Numbered from the stretch's first letter, positions 1 to 9,158 are shown. The stretch is 64,000 nucleotides of DNA from Streptomyces sp. NBC_01498 (GCF_036327775.1 NZ_CP109598.1:2232001-2296000); one strand, 5' to 3'. Notes: generated by a model not told the origin, from the letters alone. A program made the numbers and translations.

Positions 1-955
1 GGAAGTCGAGGGGGAAGTCGAGGATGCCGTTGACGTCGGCGCCCCGGAACGCGTAGATCGCCTGGTCCGGGTCGCCGAACGCGACCAGTGTGCGGCCGTT
101 CCCGGCGATCGCCCTGAGCAGGGCGACCTGTGCCGGGTCGGTGTCCTGGTACTCGTCCACGAACACCGCGTCGTACCGGTCCGCCAGCTGCCGGGCCACC
201 TCGGGCCGCTCGGCCAGGAGCACTGCGCGGTGGACCAGTTCGGCGTAGTCGAGGACGCCCTGCATGTCGAGGACGTCGAGATACTCGGCGAGGAAGGACG
301 CGGCGGCCGTCCAGTCGGGGCGGCCCGTACGGCGCGCGAAGACCGCCAGGGAGTCCGGGCCGAGGCCCAGTTCCCGGCTGCGGGCGAGCACCGCGCGCAC
401 CTCGTCGGCGAAGCCGCGCGTGGTGAGGCAGGCCCGCAGGTCGCCGGGCCAGCGGATGTGCGCCCGGCCCTCGCGCTCCAGGTCGAGCTGGCCGGCGAGC
501 AGGTCACGTACGGCGACGTCCTGCTCCGGTCCCGACAGCAGCCGCAGCGGCTCGGTGAAGAGCTCGGCCTCCTGGTGGGCGCGGACGAGCGCGTAACAGA
601 ATGAGTGGAACGTGGTCGCCCGCGGCCCCTGCGCACCACCCAGCCTCACCGCCGTGCGGTCGCGCAGTTCGACCGCCGCCTTGCGGCTGAAAGTGAGGAC
701 GAGCATCCGTTCCGGATCGACGCCCCGCGCGACCCGCGCGGCCACGCTCTCGACCAGCGTGGTCGTCTTCCCGGTGCCCGGACCCGCGAGGACGAGGAGC
801 GGTCCGCGGTCGTGGTCAACCACCGGGCGCTGCGCTGCGTCCAGCACAGGGGGATCCGCCGGCGCCGGTGCCGTACGCACGAGCCGGTACGCGGCGGAGT
901 CCCGCTGCCGTACCCGACGGTGCGGAATACGTCCGGTGGAAGAGAAGGAGCTCAC
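1..955 (-). CDS. adnA: UvrD/Rep superfamily 1 DNA helicase, AdnA-like (N-terminal part)
   Basis: About 318 N-terminal residues of an SF1A ATP-dependent DNA helicase are visible; the gene continues past the left edge. Seen in order: a Q-motif-like AQRPVVDH, Walker A GPGTGKTTTL at residues 58-67, motif Ia FSRKAAVELRDR, Walker B FVDEYQDTD, and motif III GDPDQAIYAFRG near the edge. The GTG at 955 is chosen because it precedes all motifs; its ribosome site is weak. In actinobacteria a helicase of this type beside an alkyltransferase-like gene is usually adnA, one subunit of the AdnAB helicase-nuclease that resects double-strand breaks. The C-terminal nuclease domain and the partner adnB would lie outside the window, so the family is certain but the symbol is inferred from context. 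Confidence 0.85.
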   Translation of the reverse strand, partial: MSSFSSTGRIPHRRVRQRDSAAYRLVRTAPAPADPPVLDAAQRPVVDHDRGPLLVLAGPGTGKTTTLVESVAARVARGVDPERMLVLTFSRKAAVELRDRTAVRLGGAQGPRATTFHSFCYALVRAHQEAELFTEPLRLLSGPEQDVAVRDLLAGQLDLEREGRAHIRWPGDLRACLTTRGFADEVRAVLARSRELGLGPDSLAVFARRTGRPDWTAAASFLAEYLDVLDMQGVLDYAELVHRAVLLAERPEVARQLADRYDAVFVDEYQDTDPAQVALLRAIAGNGRTLVAFGDPDQAIYAFRGADVNGILDFPLDF

Positions 956-1109
956 GTGGATCGCCGGTCCTGGAGGGGTGCTGGTGGTGACGGGGTCTTC
1001 TGAGACGCGCGATCCGGTGCGCGGGCCGCTGCTCGCGGCGCCCGCTCGTCCGTACGGTCCTCAGGAGACGCGCTGGAGCTTCCGCGTCGGGGTGGAATAT
1101 CAGAAAATG

Positions 1110-1502
1110 TCAGATGTGAGCAGCATCGCCCTCGTCGGCGTCCGATTCGGGCGGGCGGCCGTCCCAGCGCGCCCGTCTCATGTCGACGCGCGGCAGGTGG
1201 CCCGTGGAGGCACGCGTGGCCTCCCGCAGCGGGGTGCCCTCCTCGCGGTAGTGGGCCAGGGCCGTCAGCTCGTGACCGGCGAGCAGCACGCCGTCCGAGC
1301 GGATCACGCGCCACCAGGGCACGGCCGACCCGTACAGCGCCATGGCGCGGCCGACCTGGCGGGGGCCGCCCTCGCCGAGCCACTCGGCGACGTCGCCGTA
1401 CGCCATCACCCGGCCGGGCGGGATCAGGTCGGCCACGTCGAGCACCCGTTCCGCGTAGTCGGGCAGGGCCGCGGCCGACTCGTCGGGTTCGTCGCTCCTC
1501 AT
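1110..1502 (-). CDS. Alkyltransferase-like protein (MGMT family, no catalytic Cys)
   Basis: A protein of about 130 residues with the DNA-binding C-terminal fold of O6-alkylguanine-DNA alkyltransferases: IPPGRVMAYGDVAEWLG, then GGPRQVGRAMA (helix-turn-helix with the arginine finger), then VPWWRVIRSDG. In active enzymes the corresponding motif is PCHRV; here the acceptor cysteine position is tryptophan. Proteins of this type (ATLs) bind alkylated guanine without removing the alkyl group and hand the lesion to nucleotide excision repair. The start is either ATG 1502 or ATG 1511; both precede the conserved domain. It is transcribed toward the AdnA-like helicase, about 150 bp away, which makes a repair neighbourhood. 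The fold is clear; a repair role is inferred from the family. Confidence 0.85.
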   Translation of the reverse strand: MRSDEPDESAAALPDYAERVLDVADLIPPGRVMAYGDVAEWLGEGGPRQVGRAMALYGSAVPWWRVIRSDGVLLAGHELTALAHYREEGTPLREATRASTGHLPRVDMRRARWDGRPPESDADEGDAAHI

Positions 1503-1726
1503 CCGCCCCATCCTGCCGCACGGCACCGACAGTCCGCCCGCGCGACGACCGGGACCCGGCCGCACCCCCGCACCGTCCGCCGCGCCCACCGCGTCCGCCA
1601 CGCCCGACGCGGTGTTCCCCAATGCACCCTGATACCCCCCTCTGTCACCCTGGCGTGCCACCATCATGCGGGCGGTGACTGGTGATACGAGACCAAGAAG
1701 ACACGGATTCGACAGAGGAGCAGGAC

Positions 1727-4690
1727 GTGCAGCCTCCGACGGTGGCCGGCACCCCTGACGCCGAGCCACGCCCCGAACCGGCTCCCGACGCCCCCGCCGG
1801 GGCCCGGAAGCGCGCCTCGACCGAAGCGGGCCGGTCCGGCACCGGCGCCTCGGGTGACACGAGTGCGGACGCCACCGGAGAAGCCGCCGGAGACGGCGCG
1901 GGAGACAGCGCGGGAGACAGCGCCGCAGACATGGACCGCGACACGGGCGGCGACGCGCGCGGGGACACGGGCACCGGCACCGGCACCTCCGACGACGCGC
2001 CCGCGACCGGCTCCCGGCCCGGCGCCGGAAGCGAGGCGGGCGCCGATACCGGGGCCGAGGACTCGGCCCGCCGCGACGCGCCCCCCGGAAGCCACGCCGA
2101 CCCGCTCTCCGGCGACGAGCCGCTGCTCGCCGCCCGCGTCCACCGCCCCTCCGACCTGCTGCGGCTGCTCATCGGCGTCCTGGCGATCGCCGTCGTCATC
2201 GCCCTCTCCGCGTTCGCCCACGGCACCACCTCCGGTCTCGAACAGGACATCAGCAAGGGCACCGGCCAGGCCCCCGACCTGCTCGTCAAGGTCGCCGGGC
2301 TGATCTCCAGCATCGCCGTGCTGCTCGTCCCGGTCGCCTTCGCGATCGAGCGGCTGATCAAACGGGACGGCCTGCGGATCGCGGACGGCGTGCTCGCCGC
2401 CGTCCTCGCGCACGGCGTGACGCTCGCCACCGACCTGTGGGTCGCCCGCGCGGCGCCCGGCTCCATCCAGGACGCGCTCACCCGCGCGCAGCCCGGCGCG
2501 GGGCTCACCGACCCCGTCCACGGCTATCTGGCGCCCGTCATCGCCTACATGACCGCCGTGGGCATGGCCCGCAGACCCCGCTGGCGGGTCGTCCTGTGGG
2601 TGGTGCTGCTGCTCGACGCGTTCGCGATGCTGGTGGCCGGCTACACCACCCCGTTCTCGATCATCCTCACCGTGCTGATCGGCTGGACCGTCGCTTACGG
2701 CACGCTCTACGCGGTCGGCTCGCCGAACGTACGGCCCACCGGCCAGACGCTGATGGCGGGTCTGCGCCATGTGGGTTTCCGTCCGGTCAGCGCGATGCGC
2801 GCCGAACCGGACGAGGCCGGTGACACCACCGAGCAGGGCGAACGGGGCCGCCGCTATCTGGTGACCCTCGACCACGGCCCCCCGCTGGACGTCACGGTCG
2901 TCGACCGCGAGCAGCAGGCACAGGGCTTCTTCTACCGGGTCTGGCGCCGGCTCACCCTGCGTTCGATCAGCACCCGCCGTTCGATCCCGTCCCTGCGCCA
3001 GGCGCTGGAACAGGAAGCGCTCCTCGCGTACGCCGCGATCGCCGCCGGGGCCAACGCCCCCAAGCTGATCGCCACCTCCGAACTCGGCCCCGACGCCGTC
3101 ATCCTCGTGTACGAACACGTGGGCGGGCGCTCCCTGGATTCGCTGACGGACGGCGAGATCACCGACGCGCTGGTGCGCGGCGCCTGGGAGCAGGTGAGGG
3201 CGCTCCAGTCGCGCCGTATCGCCCACCGCAGGCTCACCGGCGACGCGCTGCTGGTCGACCGGGACGGCAAGGTGATCGTCACGGATCTGCGCGGCGGCGA
3301 GATCGCCGCGGGCGACATGGTGCTGCGGATGGACATCGCGCAGCTCCTCACCACCGTCGGGCTGCGGATCGGCGCGGAGCGGGCGGTGTCCACGGCCGTG
3401 GACGTCCTCGGCCCGGACGCCGTCGCCGACTGTCTGCCGCTCCTCCAGCCCATCGCGCTCAGCCGCTCCACGCGCACGACACTGCGCCGGCTCGCCCGTG
3501 AGCGGTCCCAGCGGGAGCGGGACGCGGTGCTGCGGGCGACGGAGGCGGCGAAGCTCTCCCGTACGGAGGCGGCCGTGGCGGCGACCACGGAGGCCGAGCG
3601 CAAGGCGGCCCGCAAGGCGCTGCGCGCGGAGAAGCAGGCCGAGAAAAAAGCCATGGAGGACGCGCTCGACGAGGCGCGCGAGGAGGATCTGCTCTCCCAG
3701 ATCCGGGGGCAGGTGCTGCTGATCAGACCGCAGGCGCCGGTCGAACCGGTCCGGCTGGAGCGCATCAGACCGCGTACGCTCCTGAGTCTGATCGCGGGCG
3801 CCATCGCGGCGTACTTCCTGCTCACCCAGCTCGCCGGGATCAACTTCGGCAATGTCTTCGCGCAGACGCACTGGGGCTGGGTGGCAGCCGCCGCCCTGTT
3901 CTCGGTGATCAGCTATGTGGCCGCCGCGATGAGCCTGCTGGGCTTCGTCCCGGAACGGGTCGGCTTCCTGCGTACGGTCGTGGCGCAGGTCGCCGGGTCC
4001 TTCGTGAAGATCGTCGCCCCGGCCGCCGTCGGCGGTGTGGCGCTCAACACCCGTTTCCTGCAACGCGCGGGCGTACGCCCCGGGCTCGCCGTGGCCAGTG
4101 TGGGTGCCTCGCAGCTCTTCGGGCTCGGCGCGCACATCCTGCTGCTGCTCACCTTCGGCTATCTGACCGGTACGGAGAAGACGACCTCGCTCACGCCGTC
4201 GAGGACGGTGATCGCGGGGCTGCTGACCGTCGCGGTGCTGGTGCTGGTCGTGACGGCGATCCCGTTCCTCCGGAAGTTCGTGGTGACCCGGCTGCGTTCG
4301 CTGTTCGCGGGGGTGGTGCCGCGCATGCTCGACGTGCTCCAGCGGCCGATGAAGCTGGTCACCGGCATCGGCGGGATGCTGCTGCTGACCGGTGTGTTCG
4401 TGCTGTGCCTGGACGCCTCGATCCGGGCGTTCGACGACGGGCACCAGCAGCTGAGTTACGCGAGCCTCGCCGTGGTGTTCCTCGCGGGCAACGCGCTCGG
4501 GTCGGCGGCGCCGACACCGGGCGGTGTGGGCGCCGTCGAGGGCGCGCTGACGATCGGTCTGATCGCGACGGGTGTGCCGAAGGAGGTCGCGGCCCCGGCG
4601 GTTCTGCTGTTCCGGCTGATGACGCTGTGGCTGCCGGTGCTGCCGGGGTGGATCTGCTTCAACCACCTGACGCGCAAGGGGGCTCTCTGA
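1727..4690 (+). CDS. Large membrane protein: pseudokinase-like domain plus LPG-synthase-type (UPF0104/YbhN) transmembrane domain
   Basis: A 987-residue protein. Residues 1-135 are Ala/Gly/Asp-rich and probably disordered. About five hydrophobic segments follow (145-330). A soluble region at 375-590 resembles an APH/ABC1-type kinase: H500-R-R replaces the usual His-Gly/Arg-Asp catalytic triplet, followed by VDRDGK and VTDLRGG (D520 at the DFG position), so catalysis looks unlikely. A charged Ala/Glu/Lys coiled coil spans 600-660. The C-terminus (683-987) has 6-8 membrane segments ending with PTPGGVGAVEGA, the signature of the lysyl-PG-synthase-type flippase-like domain. GTG 1727 is preferred over GTG 1682: it has GAGGAG six bases upstream, while the codons between them (ATA, CGA, CAA, GAA, GAT, ACA) are unlike Streptomyces coding DNA. 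The substrate is unknown. Confidence 0.85.
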   Translation: MQPPTVAGTPDAEPRPEPAPDAPAGARKRASTEAGRSGTGASGDTSADATGEAAGDGAGDSAGDSAADMDRDTGGDARGDTGTGTGTSDDAPATGSRPGAGSEAGADTGAEDSARRDAPPGSHADPLSGDEPLLAARVHRPSDLLRLLIGVLAIAVVIALSAFAHGTTSGLEQDISKGTGQAPDLLVKVAGLISSIAVLLVPVAFAIERLIKRDGLRIADGVLAAVLAHGVTLATDLWVARAAPGSIQDALTRAQPGAGLTDPVHGYLAPVIAYMTAVGMARRPRWRVVLWVVLLLDAFAMLVAGYTTPFSIILTVLIGWTVAYGTLYAVGSPNVRPTGQTLMAGLRHVGFRPVSAMRAEPDEAGDTTEQGERGRRYLVTLDHGPPLDVTVVDREQQAQGFFYRVWRRLTLRSISTRRSIPSLRQALEQEALLAYAAIAAGANAPKLIATSELGPDAVILVYEHVGGRSLDSLTDGEITDALVRGAWEQVRALQSRRIAHRRLTGDALLVDRDGKVIVTDLRGGEIAAGDMVLRMDIAQLLTTVGLRIGAERAVSTAVDVLGPDAVADCLPLLQPIALSRSTRTTLRRLARERSQRERDAVLRATEAAKLSRTEAAVAATTEAERKAARKALRAEKQAEKKAMEDALDEAREEDLLSQIRGQVLLIRPQAPVEPVRLERIRPRTLLSLIAGAIAAYFLLTQLAGINFGNVFAQTHWGWVAAAALFSVISYVAAAMSLLGFVPERVGFLRTVVAQVAGSFVKIVAPAAVGGVALNTRFLQRAGVRPGLAVASVGASQLFGLGAHILLLLTFGYLTGTEKTTSLTPSRTVIAGLLTVAVLVLVVTAIPFLRKFVVTRLRSLFAGVVPRMLDVLQRPMKLVTGIGGMLLLTGVFVLCLDASIRAFDDGHQQLSYASLAVVFLAGNALGSAAPTPGGVGAVEGALTIGLIATGVPKEVAAPAVLLFRLMTLWLPVLPGWICFNHLTRKGAL

Positions 4691-4849
4691 AGGAGGCGCC
4701 CGGCACGGGCCGCGTCGCCGGAGCGGCATGCCCCGTAGGCGGCATTTCCATGCATGCAGGCTGTTCTGTGCGGGCGTACGGAACCTCGCCACCACCCGGC
4801 CGGACCCCCGGGCCGCGCGCCGCTCCCCGTCCCGGCGCACCATGGGGAG

Positions 4850-6523
4850 ATGCCGACGCCCTCCTTCCCCACGCCCGCCCCTCCCGCCGGGCGGCGCCGC
4901 CCGGCCCTGACCGCGGTCACCGCCGTCACCGTCGCCGCCCTGCTGGCCGCCGCCGGATGCTCCGGTCCGGACGGTGACTCCGGGGCCGGCGACGGACCGG
5001 GCGGCCGGAACGACACGGACACGAGCACGAACGGCCAGGAAGGCCGCAACAGGGCCGAAAGCAGCTCCGCCCCCGGGAATCTGACGTCCCAGAAGCTGAA
5101 CTGGAAGCCGTGCCCCGCCCCGTCGGCGGCGGAGGGCGGCGGTCCGGCCCCGTCGCCGCTGCCCGGCGGCACGAAGTGGGAGTGCGCCTCGATGGCCGCC
5201 CCGCTCGACTACGCGAAGCCGGACGGCGACACGATCGACCTGGCGCTCGTCCGGGGACGGACCAGCGACCCGGGCAGACGCATCGGCTCGCTCGTCTTCA
5301 ACTTCGGCGGGCCCGGCGGCTCCGGGGTCAGCGGACTGCCCTCCTTCGGCACCGACTACGACAAGCTGCGCACGCGCTACGACCTGGTCAGCTTCGACCC
5401 GCGCGGCGTGGGCCGCAGCGACCCGGTGGAGTGCCGGAACGACAAGCAGCTCGACGCGTACTACGCGACGGACATGACGCCGGACACCGCCGCCGAGCAG
5501 AAGTCGTACGTGAACGGCCTCTCCTGGTACGCCTCCGGCTGCGAGCAGAGGTCCGGCAAGGAACTGCCGTTCGTCGGCACCGTCAACGCGGCCCGCGACA
5601 TGGAGCTGATGCGCCAGGTCCTCGGCGACGACAAGCTCCACTACTTCGGCATCTCGTACGGCACCGAACTGGGTGGCGTCTACGCCCATCTGTATCCGAA
5701 GTCCGTGGGCCGCGCCGTCTTCGACGCGGTGGTCGACCCGAGCGAGACGCCCGAGCAGGGCTCGCTCGGCCAGGCCGAGGGCTTCCAGCTCGCGCTCACC
5801 AACTTCGCGAAGGACTGCGTGAAGCGCGGCGACGCCTGTCAGCTGCCGGGCAGTACGCCGCAGGAGATCGAGGACTTCGTCGTCGCGCTGCTCGGCCGGC
5901 TCGACAAGAAGCCCATCGCCGGGCTGGGTGACCGCAAGCTGACCCAGACCCAGGCCACCAACGGCATCGCCCAGGCGCTCTACTCGAAGGAGTACTGGCC
6001 GCTGCTCGAACAGGGGCTGGACGAGGCCGACGGCGGCAGCGGCGCGCTCCTGCTGGTCCTGTCGGACGCGATGAACGGCCGCAACGAGAAGGGCCAGTAC
6101 AGCAACATCCAGGCGGCCAACGCCGCCGTCAACTGCGTGGACGCCAAGGAGCGTTACACGCTCGCGCAGACGAAGGCCAAGCTGCCCGAGTTCCGCGCGG
6201 CGTCACCGGTCTTCGGGGAGTTCCTCGGCTGGGGTCTGCTGGGCTGTTCCAAGTGGCCGGTGCCGGGCGGGTCGGAGCGGACGGACGTCGGCGCGCCCGG
6301 TTCCGCGCCGATCCTGGTCATCGGCAACACCGGTGACCCGGCGACGCCGTACGCGGGCGCGAAGGCGATGGTGAAGGCGCTCGGCAAGGGCGTGGGCGTC
6401 GAGCTGACGTTCAAGGGCCAGGGGCACGGCGCGTACAACGCGGGCAGCGACTGTGTGCAGAACGCCGTGAATGGCTATCTGCTGGACGGCAAGGTCCCGA
6501 AGTCCGGGACCGTCTGCACGTGA
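4850..6523 (+). CDS. Secreted lipoprotein alpha/beta hydrolase, tripeptidyl aminopeptidase type (S33)
   Basis: A 557-residue exported peptidase of the SlpD/E and tripeptidyl-aminopeptidase group, which cleaves N-terminal di- or tripeptides outside the cell. It has an Arg-rich N-terminus, a hydrophobic helix and a lipobox LAAAGC with Cys37, so it is predicted to be membrane-anchored. The oxyanion strand NFGGPGGSG lies near 151-159. The nucleophile elbow GISYGTE has Ser269. The acid GDPATP and the histidine GQGHGAYN lie near the C-terminus, in a TAP-like C-terminal domain. ATG 4850 is chosen because it puts a correct lipoprotein signal at the N-terminus; the 96 bases upstream lack coding character. 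It follows the membrane protein by 160 bp and ends at a strong hairpin shared with the convergent moeZ. Confidence 0.9.
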   Translation: MPTPSFPTPAPPAGRRRPALTAVTAVTVAALLAAAGCSGPDGDSGAGDGPGGRNDTDTSTNGQEGRNRAESSSAPGNLTSQKLNWKPCPAPSAAEGGGPAPSPLPGGTKWECASMAAPLDYAKPDGDTIDLALVRGRTSDPGRRIGSLVFNFGGPGGSGVSGLPSFGTDYDKLRTRYDLVSFDPRGVGRSDPVECRNDKQLDAYYATDMTPDTAAEQKSYVNGLSWYASGCEQRSGKELPFVGTVNAARDMELMRQVLGDDKLHYFGISYGTELGGVYAHLYPKSVGRAVFDAVVDPSETPEQGSLGQAEGFQLALTNFAKDCVKRGDACQLPGSTPQEIEDFVVALLGRLDKKPIAGLGDRKLTQTQATNGIAQALYSKEYWPLLEQGLDEADGGSGALLLVLSDAMNGRNEKGQYSNIQAANAAVNCVDAKERYTLAQTKAKLPEFRAASPVFGEFLGWGLLGCSKWPVPGGSERTDVGAPGSAPILVIGNTGDPATPYAGAKAMVKALGKGVGVELTFKGQGHGAYNAGSDCVQNAVNGYLLDGKVPKSGTVCT

Positions 6524-6578
6524 GGTCCGGGACGGTCCGCGCCTGACCCGGGCGCCCACCACCGGGCACCCACACCGA

Positions 6579-6615
6579 GGAGGCCGGTCCGCACAGCGTG
6601 TGCGGACCGGCCTCC
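6579..6615. terminator. Bidirectional hairpin terminator
   Basis: A perfect 17-bp stem (6579-6595 with 6599-6615) and a three-base GCG loop lie between the convergent lipoprotein-peptidase gene and moeZ. There is no U-tract, as is usual in Streptomyces. Confidence 0.85.
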
Positions 6616-6627
6616 CGGGTGGATCAC

Positions 6628-6682
6628 GTGGATCCGTGAACGTGGACCGTGAACGCGGATCCGTGAACGTCGATCCGTGGAC
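6628..6682. repeat. Four tandem 13-14 bp units
   Basis: Four adjacent imperfect units of the type GTGGATCCGTGAAC begin at 6628, 6642, 6655 and 6669. The array lies in the 3' gap just downstream of moeZ, beside the shared terminator. No function is evident. Confidence 0.7.
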
Positions 6683-6687
6683 GCGGG

Positions 6688-7866
6688 TCAGTAGACCGGC
6701 TTCTCCGGCTCGATCTGGTTGACCCAGCCGATCACTCCGCCGCCGACGTGCACGGCGTCGGCGAAGCCCGCCGACTTCAGGACCGCGAGTACTTCCGCAC
6801 TGCGGACACCCGTCTTGCAGTTCAGGACGATCTTCTTGTCCTGCGGCAGATCCTGGAGCGCGTTGCCCATCAGGAACTCGTTCTTCGGGATCAGCCGGGC
6901 GCCCGGGATCGAGACGATCTCGAACTCGTTGGGCTCCCGCACGTCGATGAGTTCGATGTTCTCGCCGTCGTCGAGCCACTCCTTGAGCTGCTTCGGAGTG
7001 ATCGTCGAACCGGCCGCCGCCACCTGGGCCTCCTCGGACACGACGCCGCAGAAGGCTTCGTAGTCGATGAGCTCGGTGACGGTCGGGTTCTCGCCGCAGA
7101 CCGCGCAGTCGGGGTCCTTGCGAACCTTCACCTGGCGGTACTGCATCTCCAGCGCGTCGTAGATCATCAGACGGCCGAGCAGCGGCTCACCGATCCCGGC
7201 GAGGAGCTTGATGGCCTCGTTGACCTGGATGGATCCGATCGACGCGCACAGCACGCCGAGGACACCGCCCTCGGCGCAGCTCGGCACCATGCCGGGCGGC
7301 GGCGGCTCCGGGTAGAGGCAGCGGTAGCAGGGACCGTGCTCGGACCAGAAGACGCTCGCCTGACCGTCGAAGCGGTAGATCGAGCCCCATACGTACGGCT
7401 TGCCCAGCAGCACGCACGCGTCGTTGACCAGATAGCGGGTGGCGAAGTTGTCCGTGCCGTCCACGATCAGGTCGTACTGGGCGAAGATCTCCATGACGTT
7501 CTCGGACTCCAGCCGCTCCTCGTGAAGGACGACCTTCACCAGGGGGTTGATGCCGAGGACGGAGTCACGCGCGGACGCGGCCTTGGAACGGCCGATGTCC
7601 GCCTGGCTGTGGATGATCTGACGCTGGAGGTTCGACTCGTCGACCTCGTCGAACTCCACGATGCCGAGCGTGCCGACACCGGCGGCGGCCAGATACATCA
7701 GCGCGGGCGAGCCGAGCCCGCCGGCGCCGACGACGAGCACCTTCGCGTTCTTCAGCCGCTTCTGCCCGTCCATCCCGACGTCCGGGATGATCAGGTGACG
7801 GGAGTACCTGCGGACCTCGTCGACGGTGAGCTCGGCAGCGGGCTCTACCAGGGGTGGCAGCGACAC
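6688..7866 (-). CDS. moeZ: Adenylyltransferase/sulfurtransferase MoeZ (E1-like plus rhodanese)
   Basis: A 392-residue two-domain enzyme. The E1-like ThiF/MoeB domain has the nucleotide-binding loop GAGGLGS (47-53), the R-hairpin NLQRQI, a zinc site formed by C180/C183 and C254/C257, and the CAEGGVLG segment. A C-terminal rhodanese domain (about 288-385) carries the active loop CKTGVRS with Cys350. The enzyme adenylates the C-terminal Gly-Gly of ubiquitin-like sulfur carriers (MoaD, CysO, ThiS-type) and passes sulfur to them for molybdopterin, cysteine and thioamide synthesis. The GTG start has GAGGT upstream. No sulfur-carrier gene is adjacent, so in this genome it probably serves several pathways encoded elsewhere. 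Confidence 0.95.
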   Translation of the reverse strand: MSLPPLVEPAAELTVDEVRRYSRHLIIPDVGMDGQKRLKNAKVLVVGAGGLGSPALMYLAAAGVGTLGIVEFDEVDESNLQRQIIHSQADIGRSKAASARDSVLGINPLVKVVLHEERLESENVMEIFAQYDLIVDGTDNFATRYLVNDACVLLGKPYVWGSIYRFDGQASVFWSEHGPCYRCLYPEPPPPGMVPSCAEGGVLGVLCASIGSIQVNEAIKLLAGIGEPLLGRLMIYDALEMQYRQVKVRKDPDCAVCGENPTVTELIDYEAFCGVVSEEAQVAAAGSTITPKQLKEWLDDGENIELIDVREPNEFEIVSIPGARLIPKNEFLMGNALQDLPQDKKIVLNCKTGVRSAEVLAVLKSAGFADAVHVGGGVIGWVNQIEPEKPVY

Positions 7867-8168
7867 AGGGACCTCAACAGGGGATTGGTCGATTGGTCAG
7901 TACGTTTGTTCCTTCCGTAACACTGCCACGCCGCTTCTCATTCCGAGACACCCGGTCCGGTCCGCGAGACGTTTTCGTCCCAGTGACCGGGCAGCGTCAT
8001 GAATGGACGGATACGCCGGATTCGGCTGGCCCGCCCCGGGCACCAACGGCGCTCCGGTGCGGGCCGGTTCGGCCCGCCCGACGGGGGTGGGAGGCGGGTG
8101 CGCGTCGCCCGGTACGCCGACACCGGGACGGGCGGCGCCGGTGACGGACGCGCCGCCACCGGCGGTCG
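7867..8168. other. 302-bp intergenic gap upstream of moeZ
   Basis: The gap between the epimerase stop and the moeZ start contains short open frames on both strands, but none has both a ribosome site and biased codon use. It presumably holds the moeZ promoter; I could not identify convincing -35/-10 boxes. Confidence 0.4.
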
Positions 8169-9158
8169 TCAGATACGGCATGCCGCCTCCATCCAGATGT
8201 CGGCCAGTGACTCCTCCAGATTGATCCGGGGCCGCCAGCCGAGCCGGTCGCGCGCGGTACGCACGTCGGCCTGCTGCCAGCCGCCGCAGCCGTCGGGGTA
8301 CGGGTACGGCCCCGCGCCCAGCTGCTCCGACGGGTGCTCGCCGCGCGGCGGGCCGAGGGTGGCGTGCGGGCCGTGCGACACATGGGCGCGCGGCGGGCCG
8401 GGGGGCGTGTCCAGTTCGTGCAGGGCGCCTCCGTATCCGGCGACCCTGGCGAGGACGGCGGCGGCGTCCCGGAGCCGGACGGCGCGCCCCGTACCGATGT
8501 TGACGACGCCCTGTGCGGCGGAGAGCGAGGCGGCGTGCACGGCGCGGGCCACGTCGCGTACGTCCACGAAGTCGCGCTGCACACCGAGCCCGCCGAGCTT
8601 CAGCTCCCCGTCGCCGGACTGGATGGCGCGGCGCATGGCCTCGGCGAGCCGGCCGAGCGGTGAGCCCGCCGGGGTGCCGGGTCCGACGGGGGAGAAGACC
8701 CGCAGGACGACGGCGTCGAGCCCGGAGCCGAGGACCAGTTCGCTGGCGGCGAGCTTGCTGACGCCGTACGGCCCGCCGGGGCGTGGCACCGCGTCCTCGG
8801 CGGTCGAGGAGCCGGGCTGGGAGGGCCCGTACTCGGAGGAGCAGCCGAGCTGGACGAGGCGGGCGCCGCAGCCGCTGCGGCGCAGGGCCTCGCAGACGGT
8901 CGCGACGGCGACGGTGTTGTGCCGGGTCAGCTCGCGGGCGCCGCCCCGGGTGGCACCCGCGCAGTTCACGACGACGCCGGGGTGGACGGCGTCCAGGAAC
9001 CGGGTGAGGGCGCCGGGGCTGCCGTTGGCGAGGTCGAAGCGGACGTCGGCGTCGTCGCCGCGGCCGAGTGCGGTCAGATGCACGGCCGGGTCGGCGAGCA
9101 GCCGGTCGGCGACGAAGCGCCCGAGAAAGCCGTTGGCGCCGAGCAGCAGGACCCTCAT
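8169..9158 (-). CDS. NAD-dependent epimerase/dehydratase (extended SDR)
   Basis: A 329-residue extended short-chain dehydrogenase/reductase of the nucleotide-sugar epimerase type. The N-terminus MRVLLLGANGFLGR is the GxxGxxG NAD-binding loop. CSSEYG gives the catalytic Ser/Thr and YGVSK (Tyr-x3-Lys) the catalytic pair. FVDVRDVARA is the conserved C-terminal substrate-domain motif. The substrate is not predictable; a sugar nucleotide is likely because the gene is downstream of a glycosyltransferase on the same strand. Its ATG overlaps the stop of a 17-codon reading frame (ATGA), which suggests translational coupling. AAGGGG lies seven bases before the start. Confidence 0.85.
   Translation of the reverse strand: MRVLLLGANGFLGRFVADRLLADPAVHLTALGRGDDADVRFDLANGSPGALTRFLDAVHPGVVVNCAGATRGGARELTRHNTVAVATVCEALRRSGCGARLVQLGCSSEYGPSQPGSSTAEDAVPRPGGPYGVSKLAASELVLGSGLDAVVLRVFSPVGPGTPAGSPLGRLAEAMRRAIQSGDGELKLGGLGVQRDFVDVRDVARAVHAASLSAAQGVVNIGTGRAVRLRDAAAVLARVAGYGGALHELDTPPGPPRAHVSHGPHATLGPPRGEHPSEQLGAGPYPYPDGCGGWQQADVRTARDRLGWRPRINLEESLADIWMEAACRI

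Noticed and set aside
1664..5689. A very long open frame antisense to the large membrane protein and the lipoprotein peptidase
   Set aside because: Long antisense frames are expected at this G/C content. The composition is Arg/Gly/His/Gln-rich without motifs, and the opposite strand has clear domains and codon bias.
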